The notes under the pieces were generated by a model, which was given only the letters and a program-made list of their open reading frames with translations, did not search any database and was not told the origin of the DNA. 64,000 nucleotides of DNA from Gonocerus acuteangulatus (Eukaryota; Arthropoda; Insecta; Hemiptera; Coreidae): positions 119,210,015 to 119,274,014 of the forward strand of contig OX328123.1 in assembly GCA_946811695.1 (NCBI GenBank), in the 5' to 3' direction. Every line of letters begins with the position of its first letter. Position 1 is the first letter of the stretch. A program made the translations under genes and the position numbers. Shown piece after piece: positions 1 to 10,679 of the stretch.

Positions 1-80
1 AGCTTAAATACATTTAAATACGATACAACTTGCTTTGATATATGAGAAATTGTCAATCTATGAGAGAAAAGGATTATAAG

Positions 81-567
81 TTACAAAAAAAGGTAAATGT
101 GAAGACGAGGGTTCTGGGCACCGATTATTTTGCACTATATCGTATTTTGATGCACTAAACACGAATCCGAAAAAAAAAAACTCGCTCTCAACTAGGAAAA
201 AAGTTATTAAGCACTAAACTTCACAGTAATGGAGGTTACAAAAGTTGGCGTAAACAGCGTACTAATAATCATGAATATTAAGAAGAATGTCTAGGAAGAC
301 TTTTGGGCAGACTTGCTATGCGTTTCCGCTCGCTACGCTCGCTCAAGAAGATATCAAAACTCGAGTCAATCTAACTCGCTGGTATGGAAAGAATTCCGAT
401 TTTATGGAGGTTATAAATGATTTTAAAACATTTCAAATGAGAATTCTTTGTTTCCCAATGTTACTTGTCTGCGTATGCGCTTGTTTACAAATTCGCTGTT
501 TACGCCAACTTTAACCTCAATAACAGTGAACTTTAGTGCTTCATAACTTTTTTCCTAGTTGAGAGCT

Positions 568-636
<69 letters not shown>

Positions 637-735
637 GGATTCGTGTTTAGTGCATCAAAATACGATATAGTGCAAAATTTCAAAATAATTGGGCCTAGAA
701 CCCTCGTCTTCACATTTACCCCCCCCCCCAAAAGG
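81..735. mobile_element. Foldback/MITE-like element with long inverted arms
   Basis: The left arm (about 81-265) reappears inverted at about 500-735. Shared landmarks are the CACATTTACC/GGTAAATGTG ends, the TGCACTATATCGTATTTTGATGCA core, the AACTAGGAAAAAAGTTAT segment and AAAGTTGGCGTAAACAGCG. The right arm has been stretched by a run of about 64 T at 570-633, where the left arm has a short A run. TTATAAG stands on both sides (74-80 and 736-742), a plausible 7-bp target duplication. No transposase is visible inside; the 75-codon frame at 287-514 resembles no protein I know. It is most likely a non-autonomous DNA element whose superfamily cannot be assigned. Confidence 0.7.
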
Positions 736-744
736 TTATAAGCC

Positions 745-1284
745 TCTTCCTCATCACTATCCGAATCGTGAATATTTTCGTTTTAAACTATTCAATTAGT
801 CCCCAACTCCGATTATTGTAAAACTTCACATATTAATTCATTTTAACCTAAAAATCAAAGAAAACGTGCAAATTGACCGAAAATCGCATTTCAATGTTTA
901 CAATTGCTTCACGATTATAGGCGTTGCCTCTGTAATCTACGATAAGCATTGTACCTTAAGACCGATAGGAAAAACCAATGCCTATATTATAATTGGTATG
1001 CAAATAATTATTGCGTAGGGTGTAAAAATACTTTTTTAAGTTTTATTATATTAATAAGTGAATAAAAACGTGAAAAAATGACAGAAAATCGTATTTTAAT
1101 GTCTTCAATAGCTTTACTGTTACTGTCAATAGACGTTCATAATCCTTTCTCTAATAAATTGATAATTTATCATATATCAGAATTAGTTTTAGCGTATTTT
1201 TTAAATAGAAATTTAGTTAATTGTAGTTTTTACGACTTTGATCACAACAAAATCATGAGGAAAATTTGGAGTTAAACATGGAAG
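745..1284. other. Unassigned AT-rich stretch
   Basis: AT-rich sequence with no repeat family or protein similarity that I recognise. A 65-codon frame at 1078-1275 is rich in hydrophobic and Asn codons, as expected from composition, and has no known motif. Confidence 0.4.
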
Positions 1285-1445
1285 AAACGCGTAAGTAATA
1301 ATGTTTTTCTTCAATAAAGAAAAAGAAAATCTTTTCTTGTATATTTTCCGCGAAAGATCAAAACCTGTTAATAACTGCTTCTATTCCTTTACTAATGGCA
1401 CTAGGGACGTGAACGGAACCGCGCTAAGATGACGCAGTCGGAATT
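1285..1445 (+). repeat. GCGCGG-family repeat, right-end fragment
   Basis: Matches the right end of the copies at 31.5 and 62.0 kb. It shares the 'AAAGATCAAAAC..AATAACTGCTTCTATTCC' stretch, then CACTAGGGACGTGAACGGAACCGCGCTAAGATGACGCAG. The terminal GTCGG is intact but is followed by unrelated DNA, so this is a truncated copy. Confidence 0.65.
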
Positions 1446-1814
1446 TTCATTAATAATATTTAGGGGTGCTAATGACCCCAGCAGTAGATTCACAAAAAAA
1501 AAAAAAAAAAAAATAAATAAACATATTTAGGACTAAAATTTTACCAAACAAAATAATGTACAAATTTAAATTCGGGGCCACATTTATAATTACAACTCTA
1601 AGAAAAATAAATAACAGATATTCATTTTTAACCGAAACTCTAACCAAATTTTGCCTATCAATGGGGCAGTTAATCTGTGTAAATTGCACTCGTGAATTCG
1701 AATGCAGTATTTATTTTCTTACGAGTACTCTATTTTTATTATCGGCAGTCATTTTATGTCGAATATGTAGGCACACGTATTCGTTACTCAGTATACATCA
1801 GTATTCATATTTAG

Positions 1815-3067
1815 TAGAGGTAAAGGTGGTAATATGAGCCCTGCATACATTATGAGCCCCCTCAATATCTACTCATACAGTGCGCTCACTTTGGCGATGA
1901 TAATTTTAAATGATAGTTGAGTAAAGGCTCTCGTCACTGGAGTGTTCTCACTCAGTTGCAGCTGATAGTTTGTGCGGAAAAATGGTTTATTTGTTTCCTT
2001 GATATAAAAACCTTTGAGGAGTAAGTAATTAGCTTATAATTACAGTATATTTCCATTCAAAATCCATCTAGTTCCTTATTGACTAGTGTAGAGGACATTT
2101 CAGAGATTATTTCTGTGTAAATAAAATGTAATTTTTCGAGTAAAAATGTATCGTTATGTGTGTTCGAATTCTAACATGGCAAGGGTTGTAATATGAGCCC
2201 CCGAACTTAAGGGCTCCGTAATTTTCACAGAGTGGCTTACCAACTGTGTGAAAGAAATTGAATTGAGCACCCATTCACAGGAGATGGGTTAGTTGGAAGA
2301 GCTAGGTTCGACCACTTCATGAATCGCCACAAGAATGTTTTGAAACCAGCTGCAACATCGTTTTCCAAACCTAATGGATTTAACAATGAAGCAGTCGACA
2401 ATTTCTTTGCTATCCAGGAAGCCGAGTACGCCAAACACAACTATCCAGCTGATAGGGTGTTTAATGTGGACGAGACTGGAATATCAGTAGTTCAAAGTAA
2501 AATCCTGCGAATCATTGGATTGAGAGTAAAGAACCTTTGTACCTCATTCATGATTTTCCCCCGGAAAAACATGGGCCTATTTTTATCAGATAACCTATGA
2601 GAACTGTGTGTGCAACGCATAATCTGTGAAGTGTGGGCACAAAATGACTGTGCTGGATTTGACAAGGATGTTTACGTTTGTGATTTTTGCAAATAGAAGA
2701 GAAAGTCATAAAGCAATTAAATGGTTCCTTAATAACGCTTTCCAAATTACTTTATAAATTATTTTCTACTTTGTAATGCATTTTGAAGATTTTGTAATAA
2801 ATGAAAATGTCATACATAAGTCATTTTATTTCTCTTTCTTAGAGGCCCATATTACTAGCACGAAAAGATTTAATAACAAATTGACATTTGTCAAATTTCT
2901 TTTTTTTCATATACCTACTTAAAGCTACCGAAAAAAGTTCTTATTTTATAAGTATGTTCACAAATAATTGTAGTTAATGCTATGAACGAATATTCTAAAA
3001 AAAACTTCATAGGCAATTACAAAAAAAGGGAAAAACAAATTGGGGGCTCATATTACCTTCTTCTCTA
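1815..3067 (+). mobile_element. pogo/Tigger-like DNA transposon, decayed
   Basis: Inverted ends: GGTAATATGAGCCC-type motif at 1825-1841 and its complement GGGCTCATATTACC at 3044-3057, within arms that can be extended to TA dinucleotides at 1815-1816 and 3066-3067. The same motif recurs internally at 1849-1860, 2187-2204 and, inverted, 2843-2857. Between them lies a pogo-type transposase remnant (2275-2696). TA flanks and the transposase type agree with the Tc1/mariner/pogo superfamily. Confidence 0.72.
2275..2696 (+). pseudogene. pogo/Tigger transposase remnant with PHD-like C-terminus
   Basis: The frame around 2283-2520 reads GLVGRARFDHFMNRHK, then P..ATSFSKPNGFN, then RVFNVDETGISVVQSK. This is the typical junction of the CENP-B-like DNA-binding part with the start of the DDE catalytic core in pogo/Tigger/Jerky-like transposases; DETG holds the first catalytic Asp. 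After GLRVKN (about 2540) the rest of the catalytic core is missing. A second short frame (about 2609-2696) reads CEVWAQNDCAGFDKDVYVC then DFCK-stop, the zinc-binding PHD-like tail found on some arthropod pogo transposases. A large internal deletion therefore removes the later catalytic Asp residues, and no active enzyme can be made. The host element is bounded by the inverted repeats at 1825 and 3057. Confidence 0.8.
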
Positions 3068-3460
3068 TTCTTAACTTTCTGTTTTTGTATTAATGGTGGG
3101 CGAGTAAAATTGTGAATACTCCTACATTTTTTTTTTATTTTGCACGATTATGTTGAAAACGGTTGATTTTCGAACCTCCTTAGAAATACTCCTTTCTGTA
3201 TGGCCATACTGCAGTGCTGTATGACCATCGCGATTCAGTGAAGGCTAGGTAAAAGAAAACTTACCCAAATTTGGAGGATTCCTACATCCATAAGTATTAA
3301 GTGTTTGGACAAAGCTCTCATTGAAAGCTTAAAAATGATGTATTTTTTCTCTGATATCTCGACAGAAACTCACTCCTAGAAACCACTAATAATCGGCTGT
3401 ACATAAATATATTATATGTTTTCTACATTATTACAGCCATCGCATGGTTTAAGGACAAAA
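3068..3460. other. Unassigned stretch
   Basis: Mixed sequence with no recognised repeat or protein. A near-palindromic TACTGCAGTGCTGTATGACC stretch lies near 3207. Confidence 0.35.
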
Positions 3461-3466
3461 TACAAG

Positions 3467-4299
3467 ATGGCTGATGACGGCAGCAGAGCGGTCTGAAGCT
3501 CGCTAACTATTTTAACTAGTTGAAGCAAGTTCCCCGCCGCTAAGGTCTTCTCTCCTATATTCGACTTTGATGAATGCTTATTCCTGCTATCCTTCCCTTA
3601 ATAATATATTAATTATAATACTAATAATAAAGGGGACATTATTGATATCGCAGCCTCTACACATGATGATATAGGGAAATCAAGGCAATAGCTAAATTGT
3701 TATGTTTTTCAGAACTCTTTGAGCCAATTGCCAGCGTGCTAGATAATAAGCAACTAGCACACCGTTATCATCAAGAAAAATTTGCGTTAGGTGGTAACGG
3801 GTACGAAACTGAACATTAATGATGGAGGAAACAGATGATCACTGGCATTTTAACATGAACTCTATGAAATTATCAGCAAAGAATGATTCTTGTCTAGAGA
3901 AGATGATAAAGATTAAGGGAAATTTCAGTTACTCAAATCGAATGTACTCTGGAAGATGAGTGTGCTGTTCTACATGTTTCTAGAGATCACACAGAATCTA
4001 CAGAAATTGTAGTACTTTCGGGCAGGGACCATGTATTTGGTCTGGAGAGAAGTGAATTGTATAAGCACCTGTGCCTCCAACAGCACCTTAATATTTTGCT
4101 TTCAACAATTCGCTGAAATTACTCATTAGGGGTTTCACAGGTCATGTATGACTCTCATGAACCAGCCAAACCTCATTTCTCAATTTGAATGTAATGTCTC
4201 ATGTTCACGTTGTTAATGGTTGTAAACAGTGCCGTTGAATTTTTTCTTCCTCATGATTTTCTTCCTCAAATATGAAAAAAAAAAAAAAAAAAAAAAAAA
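3467..4299 (+). pseudogene. Candidate processed pseudogene (retrocopy) with poly(A) tail
   Basis: The block is more GC-balanced than its surroundings and ends in 25 A (4275-4299). It opens with a Kozak-like CAAGATGG and MADDGSRAV-stop (3467-3496). Protein-like segments follow: 3629-3691 (KGDIIDIAASTHDDIGKSRQ), 3670-3819 (49 codons, including ELFEPIASVLDNKQLAHRYH), 3819-3959 (46 codons, MMEETDDHWHF..) and 3910-4116 (68 codons, including TLEDECAVLHVSRDHTESTE and LYKHLCLQQHLNILLSTIR). The segments lie in two or three frames, as expected if small indels broke one longer frame. I do not recognise the protein. It could also be a fragment of an unfamiliar transposon. That it is a retrocopy is inferred from the poly(A) end, the apparent lack of introns and the frame breaks. 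Confidence 0.4.
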
Positions 4300-4800
4300 T
4301 ATCAATTTTTCTGAGGTCAATATAGGTGTTCTTTTTTCCGATTTCGCATTGAAGAATCATTTGGCCAAAAGATGACAATTATTTTTCTGACACCCTGGAC
4401 AGTTTGGGTGTCCTAAAATGGTTTGGTGCGTAGAGGAATTGTACGGCCTTATCAGAACTGAAATGACTAAGGCCGGGCGCGAATAGGCACACTTACAAGG
4501 GGAGTGCACGACGTGCCCCTCGCTGATTCAAACGAACATGAGAAGTACTCAACTAGAAAAAGTCTGTCACGCAGGAGCTGCATAACTAAGCACTTTTCTC
4601 AGAATTGGGTAGTGTCGAGTGCATTCCTGAGTAATTCGCTTAAAATAACCTCTTTAGATAAATAAAATAAAAACATAAATTGTTCTACTCTTTTGAATTT
4701 TTTAAGAGCAGCTGTTTCAATTATTAATTTTCTAATTAATTTCCTTCCAGAGTTTTGTGTATGCGGGGTAGTACACTACGTAATAAATACGTTCATGAGT
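4300..4800. other. Unassigned stretch
   Basis: No recognised element. A GC-richer segment around 4470-4540 contains the imperfect inverted motif AGGGGAGTGCACGACGTGCCCCT (about 4498-4520), of unknown meaning. Confidence 0.3.
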
Positions 4801-4839
4801 AATCTTGATGAGTTTCGTGAGCCTACGTTTGGCGGAAGA

Positions 4840-5180
4840 ATTCAACTCAAACATAGTACAAAGTAACCCCCCCCCTTCGAGATTTAGACCCCCCCGAACA
4901 GACCGATTTAGTTCATTTTCATATCACTTCTTTCTTATTAAATACCCAGGACGTATACCACGTTTCGTTGCAATACAGCAGAAATTACGACCGGTATGAG
5001 CAAATTAGTAATTTCTGTCCGGAGTAAACCCTCCCTTCTAGTCAACCGATTTAGTTTATTTTCATAACAAATTTTTCTCTTCATTTGACCACAACGAATA
5101 CCGAGTTTCGTTAAAATATAACAAATATTATGGCTGGTATTGGCAAATAACTACTTTGGCTCCGGAGTAAACCCCCCCCC
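4840..5180 (+). repeat. Dimeric ~135-bp repeat, copy 1
   Basis: Two diverged units follow one another. Each has an ACCGATTTAGTT opening, a TTTCGTT(G/A)..ATA(C/T)..CA block and an AATTACGACCGGTAT or ATTATGGCTGGTAT block, and ends TCCGGAGTAAACCC followed by a C run. The same dimer occurs at 10030-10345, where it again leads into a (CA)n(TA)n tract. It is probably part of a larger interspersed element. Confidence 0.6.
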
Positions 5181-5297
5181 CCCTCCACATGGACCGATTT
5201 TGTTGGTTAACGAACACGTTAAATCGTTTGATGGAAGAATACTACATTCCAAGTTTCATGGCGAAAAAACAAAAACTCTGGCCTGTATCGTGTTAAC

Positions 5298-5890
<593 letters not shown>

Positions 5891-5939
5891 AAAAAAATTA
5901 CTTGAAGTTTTTAAGCCGTTCCGAAGAAGCTATAAATAA

Positions 5940-6012
5940 GCGCCCCAGTATCTTGGTTGGTAGCGTTGAACACTAGTAACTCAAATATTGGCGGTTCGAA
6001 TCTCGTCTTATA
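5940..6012 (+). other. tRNA-like sequence (SINE head or tRNA pseudogene)
   Basis: TTGGTTGGTAGCGTTGAACA resembles an A box/D arm and GGCGGTTCGAATCTCG is a good B box, spaced as in a tRNA. The acceptor and anticodon stems do not pair cleanly, so a functional tRNA is unlikely. Confidence 0.45.
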
Positions 6013-6440
6013 TTAATACTTTTTTGTATGATTTTTATTTTTCTTCTTAAGAATATTTTGTAACATTAACAAATAATATCAAAGTTTTTTCAATGATTGA
6101 AATTTAATTGGTAATATTTTGTTCTATATATTAAAAGGAAATTCGAATGCTATAAATCTTTCATATGTCCAAGTGTTGATAGATGTAAATCTTGATAAAG
6201 ACAAATGACGAATGCAAACAAAGTTAATTCATTGAGGATTAAAGGCATATAAACAAAAATAAGACTTCGAGTTCATTATAAGTTGAAAGAATGAAGATAA
6301 AACCTTATTTTCAAAGACGATATTAAAAGGTTCTGTTAAAGCAAGAGACCGCGCTTCTCAAGCATTCAGCTGAAAACAGTACAAGGAATATTTATAACTT
6401 TTACTTTATAATCAAGCGGAATGTATTCTATTTGTATCGT
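6013..6440. other. Diverged repeat and unassigned sequence
   Basis: AT-rich. The segment 6300-6380 (TTAAAAGGTTCTGTTAAAGCAAGAGACCGCGCTTCTCAAGCATTC) is a diverged second copy of 5842-5885. Nothing else is recognised. Confidence 0.4.
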
Positions 6441-6444
6441 TTCC

Positions 6445-6650
6445 TTTTTCGGTGAGCGTTAAGACGCGAGCACTTAACACTCGTTGCCAAGGGTCGCGGG
6501 TTCGTTTCCCAGTAGGTATGGTGGCTTTTCTTTGGAAAAAGGAAAAGGCATCGGCCCTGAAGAAAAGGGTTTTGATCTATAGAAGCCCCGTCCTAAAATT
6601 CTGAGTTAATTATAATTTACGTTAAAATTAAATAAATAAATAATTTAATT
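6445..6650 (+). mobile_element. tRNA-derived SINE, plus orientation
   Basis: The tRNA-like head includes GTGAGCGTTAAGACGCGAGC (A-box region) and GCGGGTTCGTTTCCC (B-box region, about 6496-6510). It is followed by a tRNA-unrelated body GGTGGCTTTTCTTTGGAAAA, AAAAGGCATC, then CCCGTCCTAAAATTC. A second copy in opposite orientation follows at once (6657-6800), and a better-preserved one lies at 15308-15508. Confidence 0.8.
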
Positions 6651-6656
6651 TAAATT

Positions 6657-6800
6657 TAAATCACGTCCATTATAATTACCTCAAAATTTTGGAACGGGTT
6701 ATATTTAGGCCCCCCTTTTATAGTGAGGATAGTGCTGATGCCTTTTCTTTTTTCCAAAAAAACAAAACAAAGCCACCACCCCTCATGCTCACGCCTTAAA
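6657..6800 (-). mobile_element. tRNA-derived SINE, minus orientation (tail-to-tail partner)
   Basis: Complement of the SINE body: GGAACGGGTTATATTTAGG, GATGCCTTTTCTTTTTTCC, GCCACCACCCCT. Only the 3' body and the beginning of the head are present. It lies tail-to-tail with the 6445-6650 copy across an A/T-rich joint. Confidence 0.75.
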
Positions 6801-6809
6801 TAAATAAAC

Positions 6810-7365
6810 AAATATCTTATTATAATGCCAGCTGTTTTAATACCTCGAGGAAATCTATTAATTGCTTGAGTTGAGTCTTGCAGAGCCCATTTTATGTTGC
6901 GAGGAATTCCAAAATTATCGAAAGTTGACTGCACAATGGAACAATTATATAAGATGGATTGTGAGAGGAACTTGTTTCACATTGTGGTTCAGGGTAATTC
7001 ACAATTAAGGGAATGTGGGTGAAATTTGTGTGTCCTTAGCGCATGCCGGATGTGACCAATTTTTTCCTCCGTGTACCTCTGTAGGAGCTATGCCATTTTT
7101 GTAGTCATTTATTTTCCTTAATTTTATTAGCGAGAGGCACTTCCTTCCACATTGAATCCTAACTGCTTCATATACACATTGAGTTCCTTTGCGTGGCTTT
7201 ATCGGCTGTGTAATTTCCTCTGATTTCCGAATAACAATTTAACGGTTTTGTTTAGATCGGTTGGGATTTGGAGATAGTTATAATCTTTTATTATATTTAA
7301 TTGGAGCTTACTTGGTTTCTGATATCAGTGAAATCGATAAAATGAATTTTCGAAAGAATGATTAG
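6810..7365. other. Unassigned stretch with weak coding-like sequence on the minus strand
   Basis: On the minus strand about 6840-6930 reads FDNFGIPRNIKWALQDSTQA, part of a 92-codon frame that runs into the SINE, so the SINE appears to have inserted into older, possibly coding-derived DNA. No family recognised. Confidence 0.3.
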
Positions 7366-7369
7366 CAGG

Positions 7370-7560
7370 CTGTGTTTATAGCAACCCAATTTATTTGGGC
7401 AGCATTCTTTATTTACTTACCACAAATATAGTTGAAAATAAGTTGAAAATTGTTAGCCGTTGTAGTGATAAGGAGGAATCGATAGTTGGGATTCGGCTAA
7501 ATAACAATTCCTCCCGAAATCTGTCGTGTTTTAGCTAAATCCCAAATATCCAAAATCATT
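7370..7560. mobile_element. Penelope-like element terminal-repeat remnant
   Basis: TTAGCCGTTGTAGTGATAAGG..ATAGTTGGGATTCGGCTAAAT (about 7455-7502) matches the terminal repeat of the Penelope-like element at 53095-53130 and 53215-53270. TGTGTTTATAGCAACCCAA (7370-7390) is shared with the remnant at 33480. It may belong with the reverse-transcriptase fragment at 8738-9400. Confidence 0.55.
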
Positions 7561-8735
7561 TTTCATTGCATGTTTTTAAATAAAATTACAAGTGTTTTCA
7601 TGAATTCAGATTTAGTTTACATTTCAAATTTTATGATCATGTATAAGTTGTAGCACATTGGAGAGCAATCCCATTATTATTCTGAGCAATATCTTTTGGT
7701 TAACAGATACTTAGACAATTATTCTTTCTTCTTGGGATACTCTAAATCTTCCTTTATAATCCCCTTTCCCTATGTTCTTCCTGAAACATAAAGATTATTC
7801 ATTATTTTCAAAATATCTAAATTAAGTATAGCAAAGATAAGTATGTACCAAAAAATGCACGTTTAACTTGTAGATTGTATGTATCACTAGCAATAGAAAA
7901 CAAAATGGGAGGGGGGGGGGGTAGCAACTAGGCATTTGGGGTGTAGGGAAAAATTGTAATATTTTAATGTAAATTGGTGGGTTTTAAGGTCCTCTAGACG
8001 CCTAGTAGACCAGGGTAAATCTAGAAGACATTTTTCGTTGTTTTAGGCTTCTTTTTACATGAAATTTTCTAACCAAAACAAAATTTCGAGGGGGGGCCCC
8101 TCAACCCCCCTTATGTACGCCATGGTCTGTATTCTACTGAAAGGTCAAGTTGGATTAATCGATTTCTGTTCTCTTTTCATTAAATATGAATGTTTAAGTC
8201 TAGTGTGTCCAACTCGTAAACTAGTCAGTATTACTTTTCGTATTGTTTTTCTAATGTTCCAGGCCAATTAATAGTTACGAACTGTATGTCTAGTAGTGTG
8301 CCATTGTTTCTATTTGGGTGTTTGAACTTCAATAAATGCGTCATGCTGTGGATATTTTTGCTCGTGTCTCTTTATCTATTTGTTATCTATTTGTGGAACA
8401 TCTTTATAATAGGGAAGGCAATAAGTAAATATATGTTCATTCAATGACTATATTCGTTCTTGATTTGTATTACAATTGGATATTTGCTAAAAATGTCGTG
8501 TATTGCTACGAGTGAGCTGCTATATGATTCTATGTGGATGATGATGTTGTGTTCTAATGTTCGTAAGTCCCAGAAGTGCTGCTTATATGTATGTAGACAT
8601 ATTTATCAATCTTTTAATTTTACTATTATAGCTGATATTTCAGAATCAAATACTTCATGACTTACAGAAGAGAAACTAATTTTTGTTGGAATAGCTGGAT
8701 GGTGAAAATTGATGATGAGAAGGATGAAAAAAGGT
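7561..8735. other. Unassigned stretch with a G-rich MITE end
   Basis: Mostly AT-rich unrecognised sequence. G runs at 7911-7921 and a block at 8081-8125 (TTTCGAGGGGGGGCCCC..CAACCCCCC..TACGCCATGG) resemble one end of the inverted-repeat element at 54564-54816. The rest has no recognised content. Confidence 0.35.
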
Positions 8736-8737
8736 TT

Positions 8738-9400
8738 TTAAATATAAATCATTTGGGTTCGACTGTCTCGCTGCATTTCTGAATCAAGAAAATTCAGTTT
8801 GCCTTCATATTCCAATTCAAGAGTAAATTTTATTCTTTTATGGCAGCTATTAATGTACTCAAATAGGCCTTTTAAGTCATCCTTTGTTCCCGAAAAACGG
8901 AACTTCGTCAACATAGCGGTTCCAAAAATCGATAAATTTTCGGAAAGGATTACGATCCGATAAAATATAGACATTCTCAAATTAACCCATAAATAAATCT
9001 GCTGCTAACGGGCTTAACGCTGAACCCCTCATTAACCCATTAATGCCCAGTGATGCGAAAATGCTGGGCTTTAATGGGTTAAACATTAACCCATTAATGC
9101 CCAGTGATGCGAAAATGCTGGGCTTTAATGGGTTAAACATTAACCCATTAAGAAATAGCAAAGTGATGCACTTTCGCATCACTAGGCATTAAGTTAAGCC
9201 ACTGTCCAAAAAATTAAAACAATTTTGAAATTTAAAATAGTTTTATTTTAAATATAAACTGAGTAATTTAATAAATTCTTGAGAGGTGATTGGATTAACT
9301 TTCCTGATTTTAAATAATAGCTCACAAATACGAATTAATTCGTTGGGTGGTATATTTTAAAACATACCTTTTACATCAAACGATGGCAAGAGGTATTTTT
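8738..9400 (-). pseudogene. Penelope-like reverse transcriptase fragment, interrupted
   Basis: On the minus strand, in order: LLPSFDVKGM (about 9363-9396); NIPPNELIRICELLFKIR with a LYLK..NYFKF..SGL tract (about 9200-9360); GSALSPLAADLFMG (8985-9027); RYVDE, the catalytic YVDD box with a substitution (8904-8918); and GTKDDLKGLFEYINSCH with IKFTLELEYEGKLNFLD (about 8780-8890). This is the motif order of Penelope-like reverse transcriptases, whose linked GIY-YIG nuclease is not visible here. A frameshift separates RYVDE from the downstream part, there are stops, and a 158-bp miniature element is inserted between SGL and GSALSP. It is certainly inactive. Confidence 0.85.
9036..9193. mobile_element. 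piggyBac-like miniature element with TTAA target duplication
   Basis: The 158-bp element lies between TTAA 9032-9035 and TTAA 9194-9197. Its ends CCCATTAATGCCCAGTGATG and the complement of CATCACTAGGCATTAAG are inverted repeats extending into GCGAAA. Inside, a 54-bp unit starting at 9031, 9085 and (partial) 9139 is itself palindromic: CCCATTAATGCCCAG..CTGGGCTTTAATGGG. The TTAA duplication and CCC ends are typical of piggyBac. Removing the element rejoins the reverse-transcriptase frame as GL-MRGS, which supports the boundaries. Confidence 0.85.
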
Positions 9401-9890
9401 TATTGAATATAAAGGACTAAAAACTACTTGTGTTTTGAAAATGTGTACCAATTTATCGGCGAAGAATTTAAGAAACTAATGCCCTCTTCCAAACTCTTGG
9501 GATAACTGTGACTTAGGAATTAAATTAACTCTGGATATATAAATAAATAATTTGATATAATTTTAATGAAAAATAAGGAAACTATGGAAGTCATACGTAA
9601 AAGATAATTTCTGTTGCCTTGTTGAACTTTTTCTCTTGCGTTTTTGACTACTAGATCTCTGATAAATAAAAGAGGGGTTTTAAAATGAAGATGGGATGAG
9701 GGAGTGGGGTGGATCCTTCTCTCCAGTCTAGGAACAAAAAATATACCCCCCACACACACTCGCACGCAAATGCAAAAAATATAATAACATAAAAAAAAAT
9801 CACGAAGAAGCTACATAACTAAACACTTCTCTCAGGATATGGGTGGTGTACACTGCATTCCTGAATAATTTGCTTAACATAAATAAATAA

Positions 9891-9893
<3 letters not shown>
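9401..9893. other. Unassigned stretch
   Basis: AT-rich; an imperfect CACACACTCGCACGC block near 9750. Segment 9797-9880 (GAAGAAGCTACATAACTAAACAC..GGTGT..CATTCCTGA) repeats 4574-4645, so it belongs to the same interspersed repeat that precedes the dimer at 4840. Confidence 0.45.

Positions 9894-9895
<2 letters not shown>

Positions 9896-9947
<52 letters not shown>
9896..9947. repeat. (TA)n microsatellite
   Basis: About 50 bp of alternating TA. Confidence 0.97.
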
Positions 9948-9948
<1 letters not shown>

Positions 9949-10019
9949 CAAGAATAGTTTTGTTTTTTTATATTGGCACTCCTAGTGGGGGGAAGTTACA
10001 ACTAATGCTGGTGTGGCGG

Positions 10020-10345
10020 CAATTTAATTTGAACATAATACAAAGTAAACCCCAAATTCCAATAAACCGATTATTTCAATTTTACAACACTTTTTTCTTA
10101 TTAGATACCTACCCTTGACATATACGGAATTTGCCACACTACTACAGCAATTACGACCGGAGAAAATTAGTAATTTGGGTCCGAGTAACCCCTCCTAATG
10201 AACCGATTTATTTTATTTTTAGAAAAAAATATTCTCTCTGTATGAACACAATGAATACTGAGTTTCGTCGAAATATGACAAAAATTACGGCTGGTATTGG
10301 CAAATAACTACTTTGGCTCCTGAGGAAACTCCCCTTCCCTCCAGA
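10020..10345 (+). repeat. Dimeric ~135-bp repeat, copy 2
   Basis: Same two-unit structure as 4840-5180: AACCGATT..TTTCTTATTAGATAC.., AATTACGACCGG.., then GAGTTTCGTCGAAATATGAC, GGCTGGTATTGGCAAATAAC and TACTTTGGCTCC. It is again followed by a CGTGTTAACGGACACACA microsatellite. Confidence 0.65.
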
Positions 10346-10484
10346 TAGAAAAAATTTGCTGGTTAACGACTCGTTCAGTTAGTTGGGGAATAGTTCATAG
10401 TATTCCCCTAGCTAACTTGGTATGTACCTACTACATACCGGTTTTGTAGCAAAAAACAAAAAATCTGGCCTGTCTCGTGTTAAC

Positions 10485-10677
<193 letters not shown>

Positions 10678-10679
10678 AA

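Noticed and set aside
5940..6012. tRNA-Thr-like gene
   Set aside because: The B box is good, but acceptor and anticodon stems do not pair. Kept only as a tRNA-like feature.
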